NCBI GenBank assembly: GCA_963816315.1
Contig: CAWFJZ010000026.1
Location: 189,949-253,948, forward strand
Direction: 5' to 3'
Source of the DNA: CADEEN01 sp963816315
GTDB taxonomy: Bacteria > Pseudomonadota > Gammaproteobacteria > Burkholderiales > Burkholderiaceae_C
Length of the DNA: 64,000 nucleotides
Positions 36,864 to 45,918 of the stretch are shown here, piece by piece; position 1 is the stretch's first letter, and each line of letters starts with the position of its first letter. The notes below the pieces were generated by a model, which worked only from the letters and a program-made list of their open reading frames with translations, was not told where the DNA came from and did not search any database. The translations under genes were made by a program, and so were the position numbers.

Positions 36864-37448
36864 TCACTTTTGCTCGGGCTCGGGCTCCGTGACTTCGATC
36901 AGCTTGCTGCCGGCGAGCTTGAAGTGGAACTTGGTGCTGGCCGGCTGCATCCACAGATCCTTGTCCGCGCGTGCGCGACCGAACGCGGGTACGCCGACCG
37001 TGATCGTGGCCTCGTACGTGCCATCACCGGCGAGCGGGCTGTTGACCGCGTAGTGCAAGCCGCTGCCGCCCCACATCGGGTGCAGCCTGCCGGACACCTG
37101 CTTCTTGTTGTCGCGATTGACGGCGTTGAACTTCACGTCGGCATAGGCGATGCGCGTCTTCGACTTGGGATCGACCGGCTTGACCTCGACGTGAAAGGTC
37201 TCGCCCTTTGCCACCGGATGCTCCACCCACTTCAGCGGATTTCCCATCGGCATCCACATGCCCTTGGCGGCTTCGAGCTCGAAGATGACGATCATGTTGG
37301 CGGCGGAAGTGCGTCCGATGAGGACGGTTTTCTGAGTCGCGTCCTCCGCTGCGGCGAGGACTTTGACCTTTGGCTCGGCGGTCTGGGAGAGAACGGGGGC
37401 GGCGCTGACGAGCGCGGCGAGCAACATCGTTGGAAGTTTTGCGTTCAT
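36864..37448 (-). CDS. Periplasmic P19/Tp34-like metal-binding protein
   Basis: 194 aa with a signal peptide (1-21, ending VLSQ). The Ig-like core has MWMPMGNPLKWVEHP, KTRIAYADVKFNAV, LHPMWGGSGLHYAVN and GDGTYEATITVGVP, which follow the P19/Tp34 (Fe2+ transport protein) pattern, in which Met and His residues bind copper or iron. Here it is probably a copper or iron chaperone; the usual FtrC-type permease is absent. Confidence 0.6.
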   Translation of the reverse strand: MNAKLPTMLLAALVSAAPVLSQTAEPKVKVLAAAEDATQKTVLIGRTSAANMIVIFELEAAKGMWMPMGNPLKWVEHPVAKGETFHVEVKPVDPKSKTRIAYADVKFNAVNRDNKKQVSGRLHPMWGGSGLHYAVNSPLAGDGTYEATITVGVPAFGRARADKDLWMQPASTKFHFKLAGSKLIEVTEPEPEQK

Positions 37449-37473
37449 GGGGTAGTCCTTGAAGGATTGCGTC

Positions 37474-37899
37474 TCACCGGGCGGGCGCCGCGGGCATGCG
37501 GTCCATCATCATCTGCATCATCGACTGCATCATCTCCATGCGCTTTTCCATCATCTGCTGATGGCCCGCCATGTCGCCCGGCATCGCGCCCATGCCGCCC
37601 ATACCGCCCATGCCCTTCATGCCGCCGGGGACCATGCCGCCCATCATCGCCATGCCGTCCTGCATCAGCTTCATGTGATCGGCCATCAAGGCGTTACGTT
37701 CCTCCGGCGTACGCGCGCGGGCCATCTTGTCGTGCATCTCGCTCATGGCTTTCATGTGCGAGTCCATCTTCGACATGCGCTCGGCCATGGCCGCCGGCGG
37801 CGAGGCCATGCCGGGCATCGGCGCTGAAGGGTTCTGGGCGCAGGCGCTCAAGGCGGCAACCAGCGCGGTGGCGAGCGAAATCGTGCGAATCGAGTTCAT
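37474..37899 (-). CDS. Methionine-rich lipoprotein
   Basis: 141 aa. The lipobox LSAC gives a mature lipoprotein with about 36 Met in 120 residues: clusters such as MSKMDSHMKAMSEMHDKM, MMGGMVPGGMKGMGGMGGM and MEMMQSMMQMMMDRM. Met-rich clusters bind Cu(I)/Ag(I), so a periplasmic copper sponge or shuttle is likely. The repeats are low-complexity and could vary in length between strains. A 109-bp spacer before it may hold a promoter. Confidence 0.72.
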   Translation of the reverse strand: MNSIRTISLATALVAALSACAQNPSAPMPGMASPPAAMAERMSKMDSHMKAMSEMHDKMARARTPEERNALMADHMKLMQDGMAMMGGMVPGGMKGMGGMGGMGAMPGDMAGHQQMMEKRMEMMQSMMQMMMDRMPAAPAR

Positions 37900-38008
37900 T
37901 GGGGGGCTCCTGATCGTGAAGGGAGTGACAAGGGGACGAGCGAAAGGCCGTCGTGACGCCGACGCGCCGCAACCCGAGGCCGGGTCGCACGCCGGCGGGG
38001 TCGAGGCG

Positions 38009-38422
38009 CTACAGCGTCAGCCGCAGGAATCGCAGGACCAGCGGAATGTCCGGCGGCGAAATCCTGGGTTGCGGGACCTCGTTGCGAGAACCGCGGTCGA
38101 AGTCCCACGACAGTGCGACTGCGTGGATCGCGGGTGGCCACGCCGTGCCGTCCAGGGCGCGTGGCGATTCCACCTTCGGCACGACGCCCTGCGGCTCGTC
38201 GCACGCGGCCGCACAGCGTTCCTGCTCGGCGCTGCACTCAGGCAGGCCGGCATCGCCGGGCCTGTGTTGCGCATGACCCGCTTGCGCGTGCGCACCGGCG
38301 TGTTGGCCCGGCTGCTCAACGATGCAGGCATGGGCCCAACCGATCACGAAGCCGAACAGACCGAGGCAGAGCAAGGCCTGGGCGGCCCAATGCGTGCGGG
38401 GGCGGCGACGCGTGGCAAACAT
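38009..38422 (-). CDS. Hypothetical secreted/anchored protein of the copper locus
   Basis: 137 aa from the ATG at 38422: a basic start (MFATRRRPRTHWAAQAL), one hydrophobic helix ending in GWAHACIVEQ, a His/Gly/Ala stretch (HAGAHAQAGHAQHRPGDAGL), a Cys cluster (CSAEQERCAAACDE) and a C-terminal PPDIPLVLRFLRLTL. His and Cys content would suit periplasmic metal binding. No domain recognised. Confidence 0.6.
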   Translation of the reverse strand: MFATRRRPRTHWAAQALLCLGLFGFVIGWAHACIVEQPGQHAGAHAQAGHAQHRPGDAGLPECSAEQERCAAACDEPQGVVPKVESPRALDGTAWPPAIHAVALSWDFDRGSRNEVPQPRISPPDIPLVLRFLRLTL

Positions 38423-38491
38423 GACAGGCGCAATGTTAGGCCTGGCATCCGAGCACTGTTTGACCTCCGTCAACACATGACGCGATGGGTC

Positions 38492-38787
38492 AGCGAACGA
38501 CCTGCAGGTCGGTCACCGTGTACTTGCCGGCCTCGTTGACGGCCTTGAACTTCACCTTGTCGCCGGGCGATAGCTTGTCGAGCATCGCTTGTCCTTGACC
38601 TGAAACACCATCGTCATGCCGGGCATGTCGAGGTTCTTGATCTCGCCATGCTTGAGCGTGATCTTCGATTGCGCCTTGTCGATCTTGCTCACTTCGCCTT
38701 CGCTCATGTCGGCGTCTTGCGCCAGCGTCGAAGCCGAGAAGGCGACCAGCGCCGCCAGGCCAACAGGCGTTTGAGGGAAACGGTCAT
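38492..38787 (-). pseudogene. CusF-like periplasmic copper chaperone, two frameshifts
   Basis: Too broken to appear as one ORF. Rejoined it reads MTVSLKRLLALAALVAFSAS..., a signal peptide, then GEVSKIDKAQSKITLKHGEI, NLDMPGMTMVFQVKD and KLSPGDKVKFKAVNEAGKYT, the OB-fold of CusF with the Met/Met/His copper site. Single bases are missing near 38758 (GGCCTGG) and 38588 (GACAAGCGATG). AAGGAA precedes the ATG. In other bacteria CusF hands Cu(I) to CusB. Probably functional with sequence errors. Confidence 0.78.
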
Positions 38788-38819
38788 GATGTTCCTTTGA
38801 AGAAAAAGAGAGGTCGTGA

Positions 38820-39326
38820 TCACGCGCTGACGACGATCTTGCCGTCCATGCCGGCCTCGTAGTGGCCGGCGATCAGGCAGGCGAACTCGAACTTGCCGGG
38901 GCGGTTGAACTTCCAGATGATTTCGGCCTTGCTTGCCGGCCGCCACATGCGCCATGCACGGCTCGTCGTGTTCCATGTTCGGGAACTTCTTCATCAGCTC
39001 GTAGTGCGCGGCGTGCTCTTGCTTCGTGCCGATGACGAACTCATGCAGCACCCGGCCGTTGTTGCGGCGGTGAAGCGCAGCGTTTCGTTGAGCTTGACAT
39101 CGACGCGATCGGGGCTGAAGCGCATCGCGTCGAGCATCCTGCAATCGATCGTGCGCTTGGCATCCTTGGCGTCGCCGGCGATGCCCCAGTCCTTCTGTTC
39201 CTTTTTCGCCGCGGCGGCCTTCTTGGCATGCGTCTTCTCGCCATGGGCGGACGCCGCGCGGCCAAAGGTCACCAGACCCACCGCGAGCGCCGCGCCGAGC
39301 ATCTTGCGTTTACTGTGCTGCTTCAG
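38820..39326 (-). pseudogene. Cupredoxin (plastocyanin/azurin-like), two frameshifts, CTG start
   Basis: Rejoined, a signal peptide (KMLGAALAVGLVTFGRAASA) leads to a His/Lys-rich linker and a cupredoxin domain: MRFSPDRVDVKLNETLRF, HEFVIGTKQEHAAHYELMKK, IIWKFNRPGKFEFACLIAGH, GMDGKIVVS, giving the His, Cys, His and Met ligands of a type 1 copper site. One base is missing near 39068 and one is surplus near 38938. AGGAG lies 6 bp before a CTG that aligns with the expected Met (CTG AAG CAG), so CTG may be the true start, or a misread ATG. 19 bp after the multicopper oxidase. Confidence 0.78.
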
Positions 39327-39345
39327 TGTTTTCTCCTGTTGAAGC

Positions 39346-40733
39346 TCAATGACCGGCATGGCCTTGCGGTTTACGCACGCGCACTTCGATGTCGCGCTTC
39401 GGTCGCGGGCTGTTCTCTGTCTTGGCGCGCGCCGGTTCGGCCAGCGGCGCCTGTCCATTCGGCAGCCAGCGTGCCGGCCGGGTGCTTGAACCAGCCCGGG
39501 TCCTTGTAGTCACCCGCCTTCTGATCTGGCACGCACCTTGACGACGCTGAACATGCCGCCCATGCCGACGGCGCCGAAGGGCCCCGTGCCGGTCATCATC
39601 GGCGCGGTGTTGTCGGGCAGCGGCATCTCCATCTCGGTCATGTCGTGCATGCCGCGCTCGCTCATCGCCATGTAGTCGGGCACGAGGTCGGTGATCTGTT
39701 TGACGACGCCGCGGTGATCGACGCCGATCATCGTCGGCACGTTGTGGCCCATCGCGTTCATCGTGTGATGGCTCTTGTGGCAGTGCAAGGACCAGTCGCC
39801 TTCTTCGTCGGCGACGAACTCGAGCTGGCGCATCTGGCCGACGGCGATGTCGGCCGTCACCTCGGGCCAGCGCGAGGCGCGCGGCGTCGGCCCGCCGTCG
39901 GTGCCGCTGACGACGAACTCATGGCCGTGGATGTGGATCGGGTGGTTCGTCATCGTCAGGTTGCCGATGCGGATGCGCACCTTGTCGTTCTTCTTCACCA
40001 CCAGCGGATCGATGCCGGGATAGACGCGGCTGTTCCAGCTCCACAAATTGAAGTCGAGCATCGTCATGATCTTCGGCGTGGCGCTGCCGGGCTCGATGTC
40101 GTAGGCGTTGAGCAGAAAGCAGAAGTCGCGGTTCACCTCGTCGATCAGCGGATGTTTCTGCTTCGGGTGCGTGACCCAGAAGCCCATCATCCCCATCGCC
40201 ATCTGCACCATCTCGTCGGCATGCGGGTGGTACATGAAGGTGCCTGGTCTTCTCGCGACGAACTCATAGACGAAAGTCTTGCCGGGCGCGATCGGCGGCT
40301 GCGTCAGCCCGGTCACGCCGTCCATGCCGTTGGGCAGGCGCTGTCCATGCCAATGCATGCTCGTCACTTCGGGCAATCGGTTGGTGACGAACAGGCGCAC
40401 GCGGTCGCCTTCCACCACCTCGATCGTCGGGCCCGGGCTCTGGCCGTTGTAGCCCCACAGGTGCGCCTTGAAGCCGGGCGTCATCTCGCGCACGACGGGT
40501 TCGGCAACGAGATGGAATTCCTTGACGCCGTTGTTCATGCGCCAGGGCAGCGTCCAGCCGTTGAGCGTGACGACCGGGTTGTACGGCCGGCCGCTGTTGG
40601 GCACGAGCGGCGGCATCGTGTCGGGCTTGTCTTGCAGCACCGGCTCGGGCAATGCGGCCAGCGCGGCTTTGCCGACCGATGCGGCGGCGACGGCGCTGCC
40701 GGCGGCGAGCCAATGTCTTCGTGCGATGTTCAT
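39346..40733 (-). pseudogene. Multicopper oxidase (copper resistance type), C-terminal frameshifts
   Basis: About 462 aa; oxidises Cu(I) to less toxic Cu(II) in the periplasm. A twin-arginine-like signal (RRHWLAAGSAVAA) suggests Tat export. The four copper-ligand motifs are HWHGQ, YHPHAD, HPIHIHGHEF and HCHKSHHTMNAMGH. The first 400 residues are in one frame to about 39525; then PDQKAGDYKDPGWFKHPAGT and finally VRVRKPQGHAGH continue in two other frames, completing the family C-terminus. Two single indels (about 39523 and 39438) restore it. Followed by the cupredoxin gene. Confidence 0.87.
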
Positions 40734-40743
40734 GGTCTTGCTT

Positions 40744-42138
40744 TCAGTGCGCGTCGCCGGCGGCGGGCATCGTCGATGCGGCGCCGGCCATCGGCGAGAG
40801 CATCGGTTTGCCGACGAGCGCGCGGTCGAGGTCGGTTTCGGCGAGCCAGAAATCGCGCTGCGCCTCGATCGCGTTTTTCACGCTCGCGATCTGCAGGCGC
40901 GCGTCGGCGAGCAGATCGAAGACCCCGATCAGCATGCCGTTGTAGCGCAGCACGTTCTGGTCGAGCACCAGTTTGCGCAGCGGCACGATCTCTTCGCGGT
41001 GGTGCTTGGCGATGTCGTAGGCGCTGCGGTAGGCGCCATAGGCTTCGCGAACTTCGGAGCGCGCGTCGATGGCGGTTTGCGTGGCGCGCTGCGCGGCCTG
41101 CCGCCAGCGATGTTCGGCCGCGGCGTTTTTTGCGCCGCCCCAGTCGAACAACGGAACTTCGAAGCCGAGGTCCCAGCCGCGCTGCGTCGGTGCCTCGTTG
41201 CTGCTGTTGCGCTCGAGGCCGACCTCGAGGCCGCTGGCGATGCGCTCGGCACGCGCGGCGCTTTGCTCGCCGGCCAGTATCGCCGCTTCGCGCCGCGCGG
41301 CCTGCAAGTCCAGGCGCTGCGCGATCGCGGTGCGCTCCACGTCGGGCAGGTTACGCGCCTCTGCCGGCAAGTCCGGCAGGCGCTCGGGCAGGAGAAAGCT
41401 CGTCTGCGCACCCCACAAGCCCAACAGCCGCGTCAGCTTTTCGCGCGCTGCGCGCTCGGCTTGTTCGGCGCGCGCCACGTCGAGCGCCGCATCGGCGTAG
41501 AACGCCTGCTCGCGCGCGCGTTGCAGCGCGCTGAAGTTGCCCACCTGCTGCATGCGCTGCGCCAGTTCGGCGCCGGCTTCGGCCGCGCGCATCACCTGCC
41601 GGCTGTAGCGCACGCCTTCTTGCGCGGCCACGGCCTGCACCCAGGCGCGGCGCGCGTCGGCGGCATGGGCGAGCACGGCACCGGCCACCTCGGCTTGGGT
41701 GGTCGCGAGGCGCCGTGACGCCGCCTCGCGCCGCCACGGCATCGTGAGGATGCGCGCCAGGCTGAAGTGCCAGCTGCGTTCGATCTCGCGCTCGTCGCCG
41801 CGCTCGAAGCGGCCGAACGAAAAGCCGGGGTTCGGCAGCCGCGTCGATTGCACGAGCTCGGCTTCGGACAGGCCGATGTCGTGAAACTTTGCTTGCAGGC
41901 CGCGGTGGTTCAGCAACGCGAGCTGCACGGCGTTGTCTGCCGTCAGCGGCGCCGCCAACAGCTCGGCCACGCGCGTGTCGATGCGGTCCTGCAGGGCGTC
42001 GCTGCGCGCCCACGCGAGGTCTTTGTTCAGGTGCTGCGTGGCGGCTTGCTGCACGGGGCCGAGGCCGCCGTCGGCGCTGAAGGTGGCGCAGCCGGCGAGC
42101 GTGGCGGTCGCGGCCAGGAGAGCGAGTGTTTTCATCAT
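40744..42138 (-). CDS. TolC-family outer-membrane lipoprotein
   Basis: 464 aa with a lipobox (LAGCATF) and two TolC repeats (LALLNHRGLQAKFHDIGLSE, EVREAYGAYRSAYDIAKHHR). It heads the group TolC-multicopper oxidase-cupredoxin-CusF, a recurring copper cluster in Burkholderiales. It is a separate lineage from CusC at 30-31 kb and has no RND partner beside it. Two ATGs in a row (MMK) leave a one-codon start ambiguity. Confidence 0.85.
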   Translation of the reverse strand: MMKTLALLAATATLAGCATFSADGGLGPVQQAATQHLNKDLAWARSDALQDRIDTRVAELLAAPLTADNAVQLALLNHRGLQAKFHDIGLSEAELVQSTRLPNPGFSFGRFERGDEREIERSWHFSLARILTMPWRREAASRRLATTQAEVAGAVLAHAADARRAWVQAVAAQEGVRYSRQVMRAAEAGAELAQRMQQVGNFSALQRAREQAFYADAALDVARAEQAERAAREKLTRLLGLWGAQTSFLLPERLPDLPAEARNLPDVERTAIAQRLDLQAARREAAILAGEQSAARAERIASGLEVGLERNSSNEAPTQRGWDLGFEVPLFDWGGAKNAAAEHRWRQAAQRATQTAIDARSEVREAYGAYRSAYDIAKHHREEIVPLRKLVLDQNVLRYNGMLIGVFDLLADARLQIASVKNAIEAQRDFWLAETDLDRALVGKPMLSPMAGAASTMPAAGDAH

Positions 42139-42147
42139 CGCCCCCGC

Positions 42148-42474
42148 TCAGTGGCGATGCGCCGGAGCCGGCGCCTTCGGCACGCCCATCGTTTCGGCTG
42201 CGCTTGCGGCGGGTGCCGGCGCCGACGCCGCTGCATTGGCCTCGCGCGCATACGCACGCCAGCCGCCGATGCGCTCGACGTTCTGATTCGCGGCCTTCCA
42301 ATCAGCAGCCGGCGGCTCCGACAAGCGCTTGTAGCCGCTGAAGGCCGAGCGGTAGGTCAGGGGCGGCACGGTGGCTGCAGCGTCAGCGGGATGCGCGGGT
42401 TGGGCCGACGCGGGTGCGCCGAGCGCCAGCGCAGCGCCGAGCGCCAGCGCGCAGCGGATGAACGAACTGAACAT
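42148..42474 (-). CDS. Hypothetical exported protein of the copper locus
   Basis: 108 aa: signal peptide (1-25, ending APASAQ), a central YRSAFSGYKRLSEPPAADWK stretch and a low-complexity Ala/Pro tail ending PAPAHRH. Recurs next to TolC-multicopper oxidase clusters; function unknown. Separated from the TolC gene by 9 bp. Confidence 0.62.
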   Translation of the reverse strand: MFSSFIRCALALGAALALGAPASAQPAHPADAAATVPPLTYRSAFSGYKRLSEPPAADWKAANQNVERIGGWRAYAREANAAASAPAPAASAAETMGVPKAPAPAHRH

Positions 42475-42561
42475 GACAGCAGAGCCTCGCAATGGATTTC
42501 ACGGCGTCACGCTTCGCGCGCAACGGTGACCCGCGGCGCACGAGCGCCGCGCAGCGAGAAC

Positions 42562-42921
42562 TCAGCGAGGGGGCCTGAAGAGACCGTCGGGCGCCACGCG
42601 GCCGTGCGGCGACAAGGGCCTCATGGCGCGTTCTTGCACAGCCGACGCGAGCGCAAGGGCCGACGGTTCGGGCGCGACGGTCACGCCCGCATGGCACAGG
42701 TCGCACAGATTGCACACGTGGTGCATCGGCGCGCCGTTGCCGGCCTCATCGGCTGCATCGGCCGGCATGCCGTGGCAAGGCAGCGCGTCGGCCGCCGCAC
42801 TCGCCGCCGACGCAGCGGCGATGTCCGGCGACATCCAGCCCGCAGCCACCACGCGCAGCGGCAGCAGCGCGATGGCCAGCCACAACACGGCGGCGACGAG
42901 GCGACAGGAGGGCCGGAACAT
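42562..42921 (-). CDS. Hypothetical exported Cys-rich protein (DUF2946-like)
   Basis: 119 aa with a signal helix (VAAVLWLAIALLPLRVVAAG), PCHGMPADAAD and HHVCNLCDLCHAG, a CxxCxxCH cluster like those of DUF2946 proteins in copper and cobalt loci. First gene of the minus-strand copper locus, so its promoter should lie between 42922 and 43019, shared divergently with argB. Confidence 0.62.
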   Translation of the reverse strand: MFRPSCRLVAAVLWLAIALLPLRVVAAGWMSPDIAAASAASAAADALPCHGMPADAADEAGNGAPMHHVCNLCDLCHAGVTVAPEPSALALASAVQERAMRPLSPHGRVAPDGLFRPPR

Positions 42922-43019
42922 GAAGCAGAGGATAGCGTCTTGTGGCTGGACCTGCGCAGCGCAATGAAGTTCCCCTTCCTACAATGCGGCGCCATGCCGA
43001 ACGCCAAGGAATCCGCACC

Positions 43020-43931
43020 ATGACCACGCCCGTTCACCAAGCCGTCGATGTCAGCCAGATCGCGCCGCGCGAGAAGGCCGAGATCCTGTCGCAGGCGCTG
43101 CCCTACATCCGCAAATTCCACGGCAAGACGCTGGTCATCAAGTACGGCGGCAATGCGATGACCGACCCGTCGCTGCAGCAGGACTTTGCCGAAGACGTGG
43201 TGCTGCTGAAGCTGGTCGGCATGAACCCGATCGTCGTGCACGGCGGCGGGCCGCAGATCGACGAGGCGCTGACGCGGTTGGGCAAGAAGGGCACCTTCAT
43301 CCAGGGCATGCGCGTGACGGATGCCGAAACGATGGAAGTCGTCGAGTGGGTGCTCGCCGGCCAGGTGCAGCAGGACATCGTCGGCCTGATCAACTCGGTC
43401 GGCGGCAAGGCGGTGGGCCTGACCGGGCGCGACGGCGGGCTGATCCGCGCCCACAAGCTGAAGATGGCCGACAAGGATGACCCGAAGAAGATGCACGACG
43501 TGGGCCAGGTCGGCGAGATCACCGGCATCGACCCGAGCGTCGTCAAGGCCTTGCAGGACGACCAGTTCATCCCCGTCATCAGCCCGATCGGCTTCGGTGA
43601 CGAGGGAGAGAGCTACAACATCAATGCCGATCTGGTGGCGAGCAAACTCGCCACCGTGCTGCGCGCCGAGAAGCTGATGCTGCTGACGAACACGCCGGGC
43701 GTGCTCGACAAGGAAGGCAAGCTGCTCACCGACCTGAGTGCGCGCCGCATCGACGAGCTGTTCGCCGACGGCACGATCTCAGGCGGCATGCTGCCGAAGA
43801 TCGCCGGTGCGCTCGATGCCGCGAAGAGCGGGGTCAACGCCGTGCACATCATCGACGGCCGCGTGCCGCACGCGATGTTGCTGGAGATCCTGACGGATCA
43901 GGCGTACGGGACGATGATCCGCTCGCATTGA
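43020..43931 (+). CDS. argB: Acetylglutamate kinase
   Basis: 303 aa; phosphorylates N-acetylglutamate in arginine synthesis. Motifs TLVIKYGGNAMTD, IVVHGGGPQID, GGKAVGLTGRDGG and SYNINADLVA are complete. The ATG at 43020 has AAGGAA 8 bp upstream; the longer in-frame ORF is a spurious extension. Length and N-terminus match other Burkholderiales. Confidence 0.95.
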   Translation: MTTPVHQAVDVSQIAPREKAEILSQALPYIRKFHGKTLVIKYGGNAMTDPSLQQDFAEDVVLLKLVGMNPIVVHGGGPQIDEALTRLGKKGTFIQGMRVTDAETMEVVEWVLAGQVQQDIVGLINSVGGKAVGLTGRDGGLIRAHKLKMADKDDPKKMHDVGQVGEITGIDPSVVKALQDDQFIPVISPIGFGDEGESYNINADLVASKLATVLRAEKLMLLTNTPGVLDKEGKLLTDLSARRIDELFADGTISGGMLPKIAGALDAAKSGVNAVHIIDGRVPHAMLLEILTDQAYGTMIRSH

Positions 43932-43949
43932 GCGCACACGCACAAAGCA

Positions 43950-43973
43950 ATGTGCCGGCTCGCGCCGGCACAT
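43950..43973. terminator. Bidirectional hairpin between argB and lipoprotein gene
   Basis: ATGTGCCGGC-TCGC-GCCGGCACAT, a perfect 10-bp stem with a 4-nt loop, sits between the convergent argB and lipoprotein stops (19 and 28 bp away). No long T-run on either side, so efficiency is uncertain. Confidence 0.65.
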
Positions 43974-44000
43974 GTTCAATCCAAGGAAGGGGTTTTCTTC

Positions 44001-44504
44001 TTACTTGGTGGTGGCGCCGATCAGGCGCGCGTCTTTCATCTGCGCCGGCGTCAGGCTGTCGGTCGAGACGACTTTCAGCGAGCCGTCGGCCGTGCCGGTC
44101 TTCGGCGCGTCGGCGTCGAGCGACTGGCTGACCGTCTCCGGCAGCACGTACATCGCGCCGGTGACCGGGTCCACGGCGAGCATGCCGATCAAGCCGCCGA
44201 AGAGGATGTTGCCGATGTACCAGCCGCTCATCGAGCCGCTGATCGTCATTTCCTTCGGCGCGAAACCGGCCTTGGCGTACTTGATGGTGTACGACTCGGA
44301 CTTGAAGTAGCCCGCGCCGCGCTTCAACGTCAGCGTCACCGGCGTCACGCCGGTGTGGATCTTCTCGCCGGCGCTGTTGGTCACCGACACGTCGGCGCCA
44401 TCGGGCACGCTGTTGATCGTCACGGGTTGCGTCGAGCCGTTGAAGATGCTGGCGCAGCCGGTCAAGGCGAAGGCGGCGATGGTGGTGGCGATGGCTTTCT
44501 TCAT
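44001..44504 (-). CDS. Outer-membrane lipoprotein with PEGA-like domain
   Basis: 167 aa; lipobox LTGCASIF. Mature part starts GSTQPVTINSVPDGADVSVT, a PEGA-like surface-layer fold, then a Gly-rich hydrophobic hairpin (GWYIGNILFGGLIGMLAVDP) that may insert in a membrane. GAGGGAA precedes the ATG at 44504. Function unknown; similar proteins are widespread envelope lipoproteins. Confidence 0.72.
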   Translation of the reverse strand: MKKAIATTIAAFALTGCASIFNGSTQPVTINSVPDGADVSVTNSAGEKIHTGVTPVTLTLKRGAGYFKSESYTIKYAKAGFAPKEMTISGSMSGWYIGNILFGGLIGMLAVDPVTGAMYVLPETVSQSLDADAPKTGTADGSLKVVSTDSLTPAQMKDARLIGATTK

Positions 44505-44687
44505 TTCCCTCTTTCTCTGTGCGATGTTGGGTGGAGGCGAGCGATGCGCACGTCGCGCAACGGCCGGCAGATTGCCATTGCAAGCCCGCGTTCGCGGTGG
44601 GTGACTCAGCGCGCGTGAGAACTTGCCGCGAAGGAAGCCACTCTTTGCGGCTGGCGCGTCATCGACGCAGCCGCGGCGCAACGCGGC

Positions 44688-45767
44688 TCAGCCGCCCGAC
44701 TTGCCCAACCCGTTCTCTCGCCCCATCACGATCGCCTGCGAGCGGTTCTCGACTTCGAGCCGGTCGAACAGCGCGGTGATGTGGTTGCGCACGGTCTTCT
44801 CGGACAGGCCGAGCATGGCCGCGATCTGCGCGTTGTCGCGGCCTTGGGCCATCAGGTCGAGCAGGCTCAGCAGGCGCGGTGTGAGGGAGGCGATGCGTGG
44901 GTCGGCGCCCGGGGCCGTGCCGGCGGGCAGGAAGGCTTCGATGGCGGCCAGCGCGCGCTCCCAGCCCGGCTCCGAGCCGAGCAAGAGGTGGTTGCCGCTG
45001 TCGATCGGCACGTACTGCGCGCCGGGGATGCGCGTGGCGATCAGGCGGCCTTCTTCGACCGGCACGCGCGCGTCGCGCGTGCTGTGCAGCACGAGCGTCG
45101 GGCAGCGCACGCGCTCCAACAGCGCCGTGACGTCGATGGTGTCGAAGGCGCGCATGAAATTGGCGGCGTTTTGCGGCGAGGTCGAAATGCGCTCCAGTTC
45201 GTTGAACCACTGGTGCTGTTCGCTCGTGCCGCCGGGAATGAACTGCGTGGTGAAGAACTGGCGAAATGACGTGTCCGATTTGCCCCAGCCCATTTCCGCC
45301 AGCCGCGCCATCATCTCGGCTTCTTCCATCTGCTGCGGCGTGCTGCCGCGGATCAGTCGGCCGCGCGCATAACCGCCGTGCAGCACGAGGTGCGTCACGC
45401 GCTCCGGGTGCTTGACGGCGTAGGCGATCGCGATCGACGCGCCCTGCGACAGGCCGAGCAGCGCAAAGCGCTCGGCGCCGGTGGCATCGACGACGGTTTC
45501 CAGATCGCGCACCCAACTGTCGAAGGTGAGTTCGGGCACCTCCCAGTCCGAGAGGCCGCAGCCGCGCTCGTCGTAGCGCACGAGCTGCCAGCGCAGCGAC
45601 AGCTCTTGCAGCAGGTGCCGCCAGACCGGGCTTTCCCAATCGTGCTCGAGGTGCGACAGCCACGTCGCCGCCTTGATCAGCGTGTGGCCGCGGCCGCTGG
45701 CAGCGTAGGCCAGGCGCACGCCGTCGTGGCTGCGGGCAAAGCGGATCTGCTGCGTGGGTGCGGACAT
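44688..45767 (-). CDS. Alpha/beta hydrolase fused to LuxR-type DNA-binding domain
   Basis: 359 aa. Residues 8-275 are a hydrolase (VRYDERGCGLSDWE, nucleophile Ser107 in LLGLSQGAS, LVLHSTRDARVPVEEGRLIA, His in SGNHLLLGSEP). Residues 290-350 are a LuxR/GerE helix-turn-helix (LTPRLLSLLDLMAQGRDNAQ, IAAMLGLSEKTVRNHI). The hydrolase part is a clear paralogue of that in the 14.9-16.2 kb protein, which has a winged helix at the other end. A one-component regulator sensing or hydrolysing a small ligand is likely. Start at 45767 (MSAPTQQ); the 183 bp after its stop hold nothing recognised. Confidence 0.85.
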   Translation of the reverse strand: MSAPTQQIRFARSHDGVRLAYAASGRGHTLIKAATWLSHLEHDWESPVWRHLLQELSLRWQLVRYDERGCGLSDWEVPELTFDSWVRDLETVVDATGAERFALLGLSQGASIAIAYAVKHPERVTHLVLHGGYARGRLIRGSTPQQMEEAEMMARLAEMGWGKSDTSFRQFFTTQFIPGGTSEQHQWFNELERISTSPQNAANFMRAFDTIDVTALLERVRCPTLVLHSTRDARVPVEEGRLIATRIPGAQYVPIDSGNHLLLGSEPGWERALAAIEAFLPAGTAPGADPRIASLTPRLLSLLDLMAQGRDNAQIAAMLGLSEKTVRNHITALFDRLEVENRSQAIVMGRENGLGKSGG

Positions 45768-45830
45768 GGCGAGCCCGCGATTTTGCGCTGATCCCTCGCC
45801 GCGGCATAGACAAACGGGGCCGCAGCCCCA

Positions 45831-45862
45831 GTGCCTGCATGGACAGTGCGTTGCGCAGGCAC
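45831..45862. promoter_or_regulatory. Interrupted inverted repeat in the hydrolase-LuxR/membrane gene spacer
   Basis: GTGCCTGC and GCAGGCAC, 16 bp apart, in the 151-bp divergent spacer. A candidate operator for the LuxR-type protein; could be chance in such GC-rich DNA. Confidence 0.3.
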
Positions 45863-45918
45863 GAGTTGGGGCCGGCGCCCGCTGACACGCACGCGCCGGC
45901 GAGCAACAGTCCATCCCT

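Noticed and set aside
45816..45829. GGGGC-CGCA-GCCCC hairpin
   Set aside because: Five-bp stem in a GC-rich spacer; not above chance and in no terminator position.
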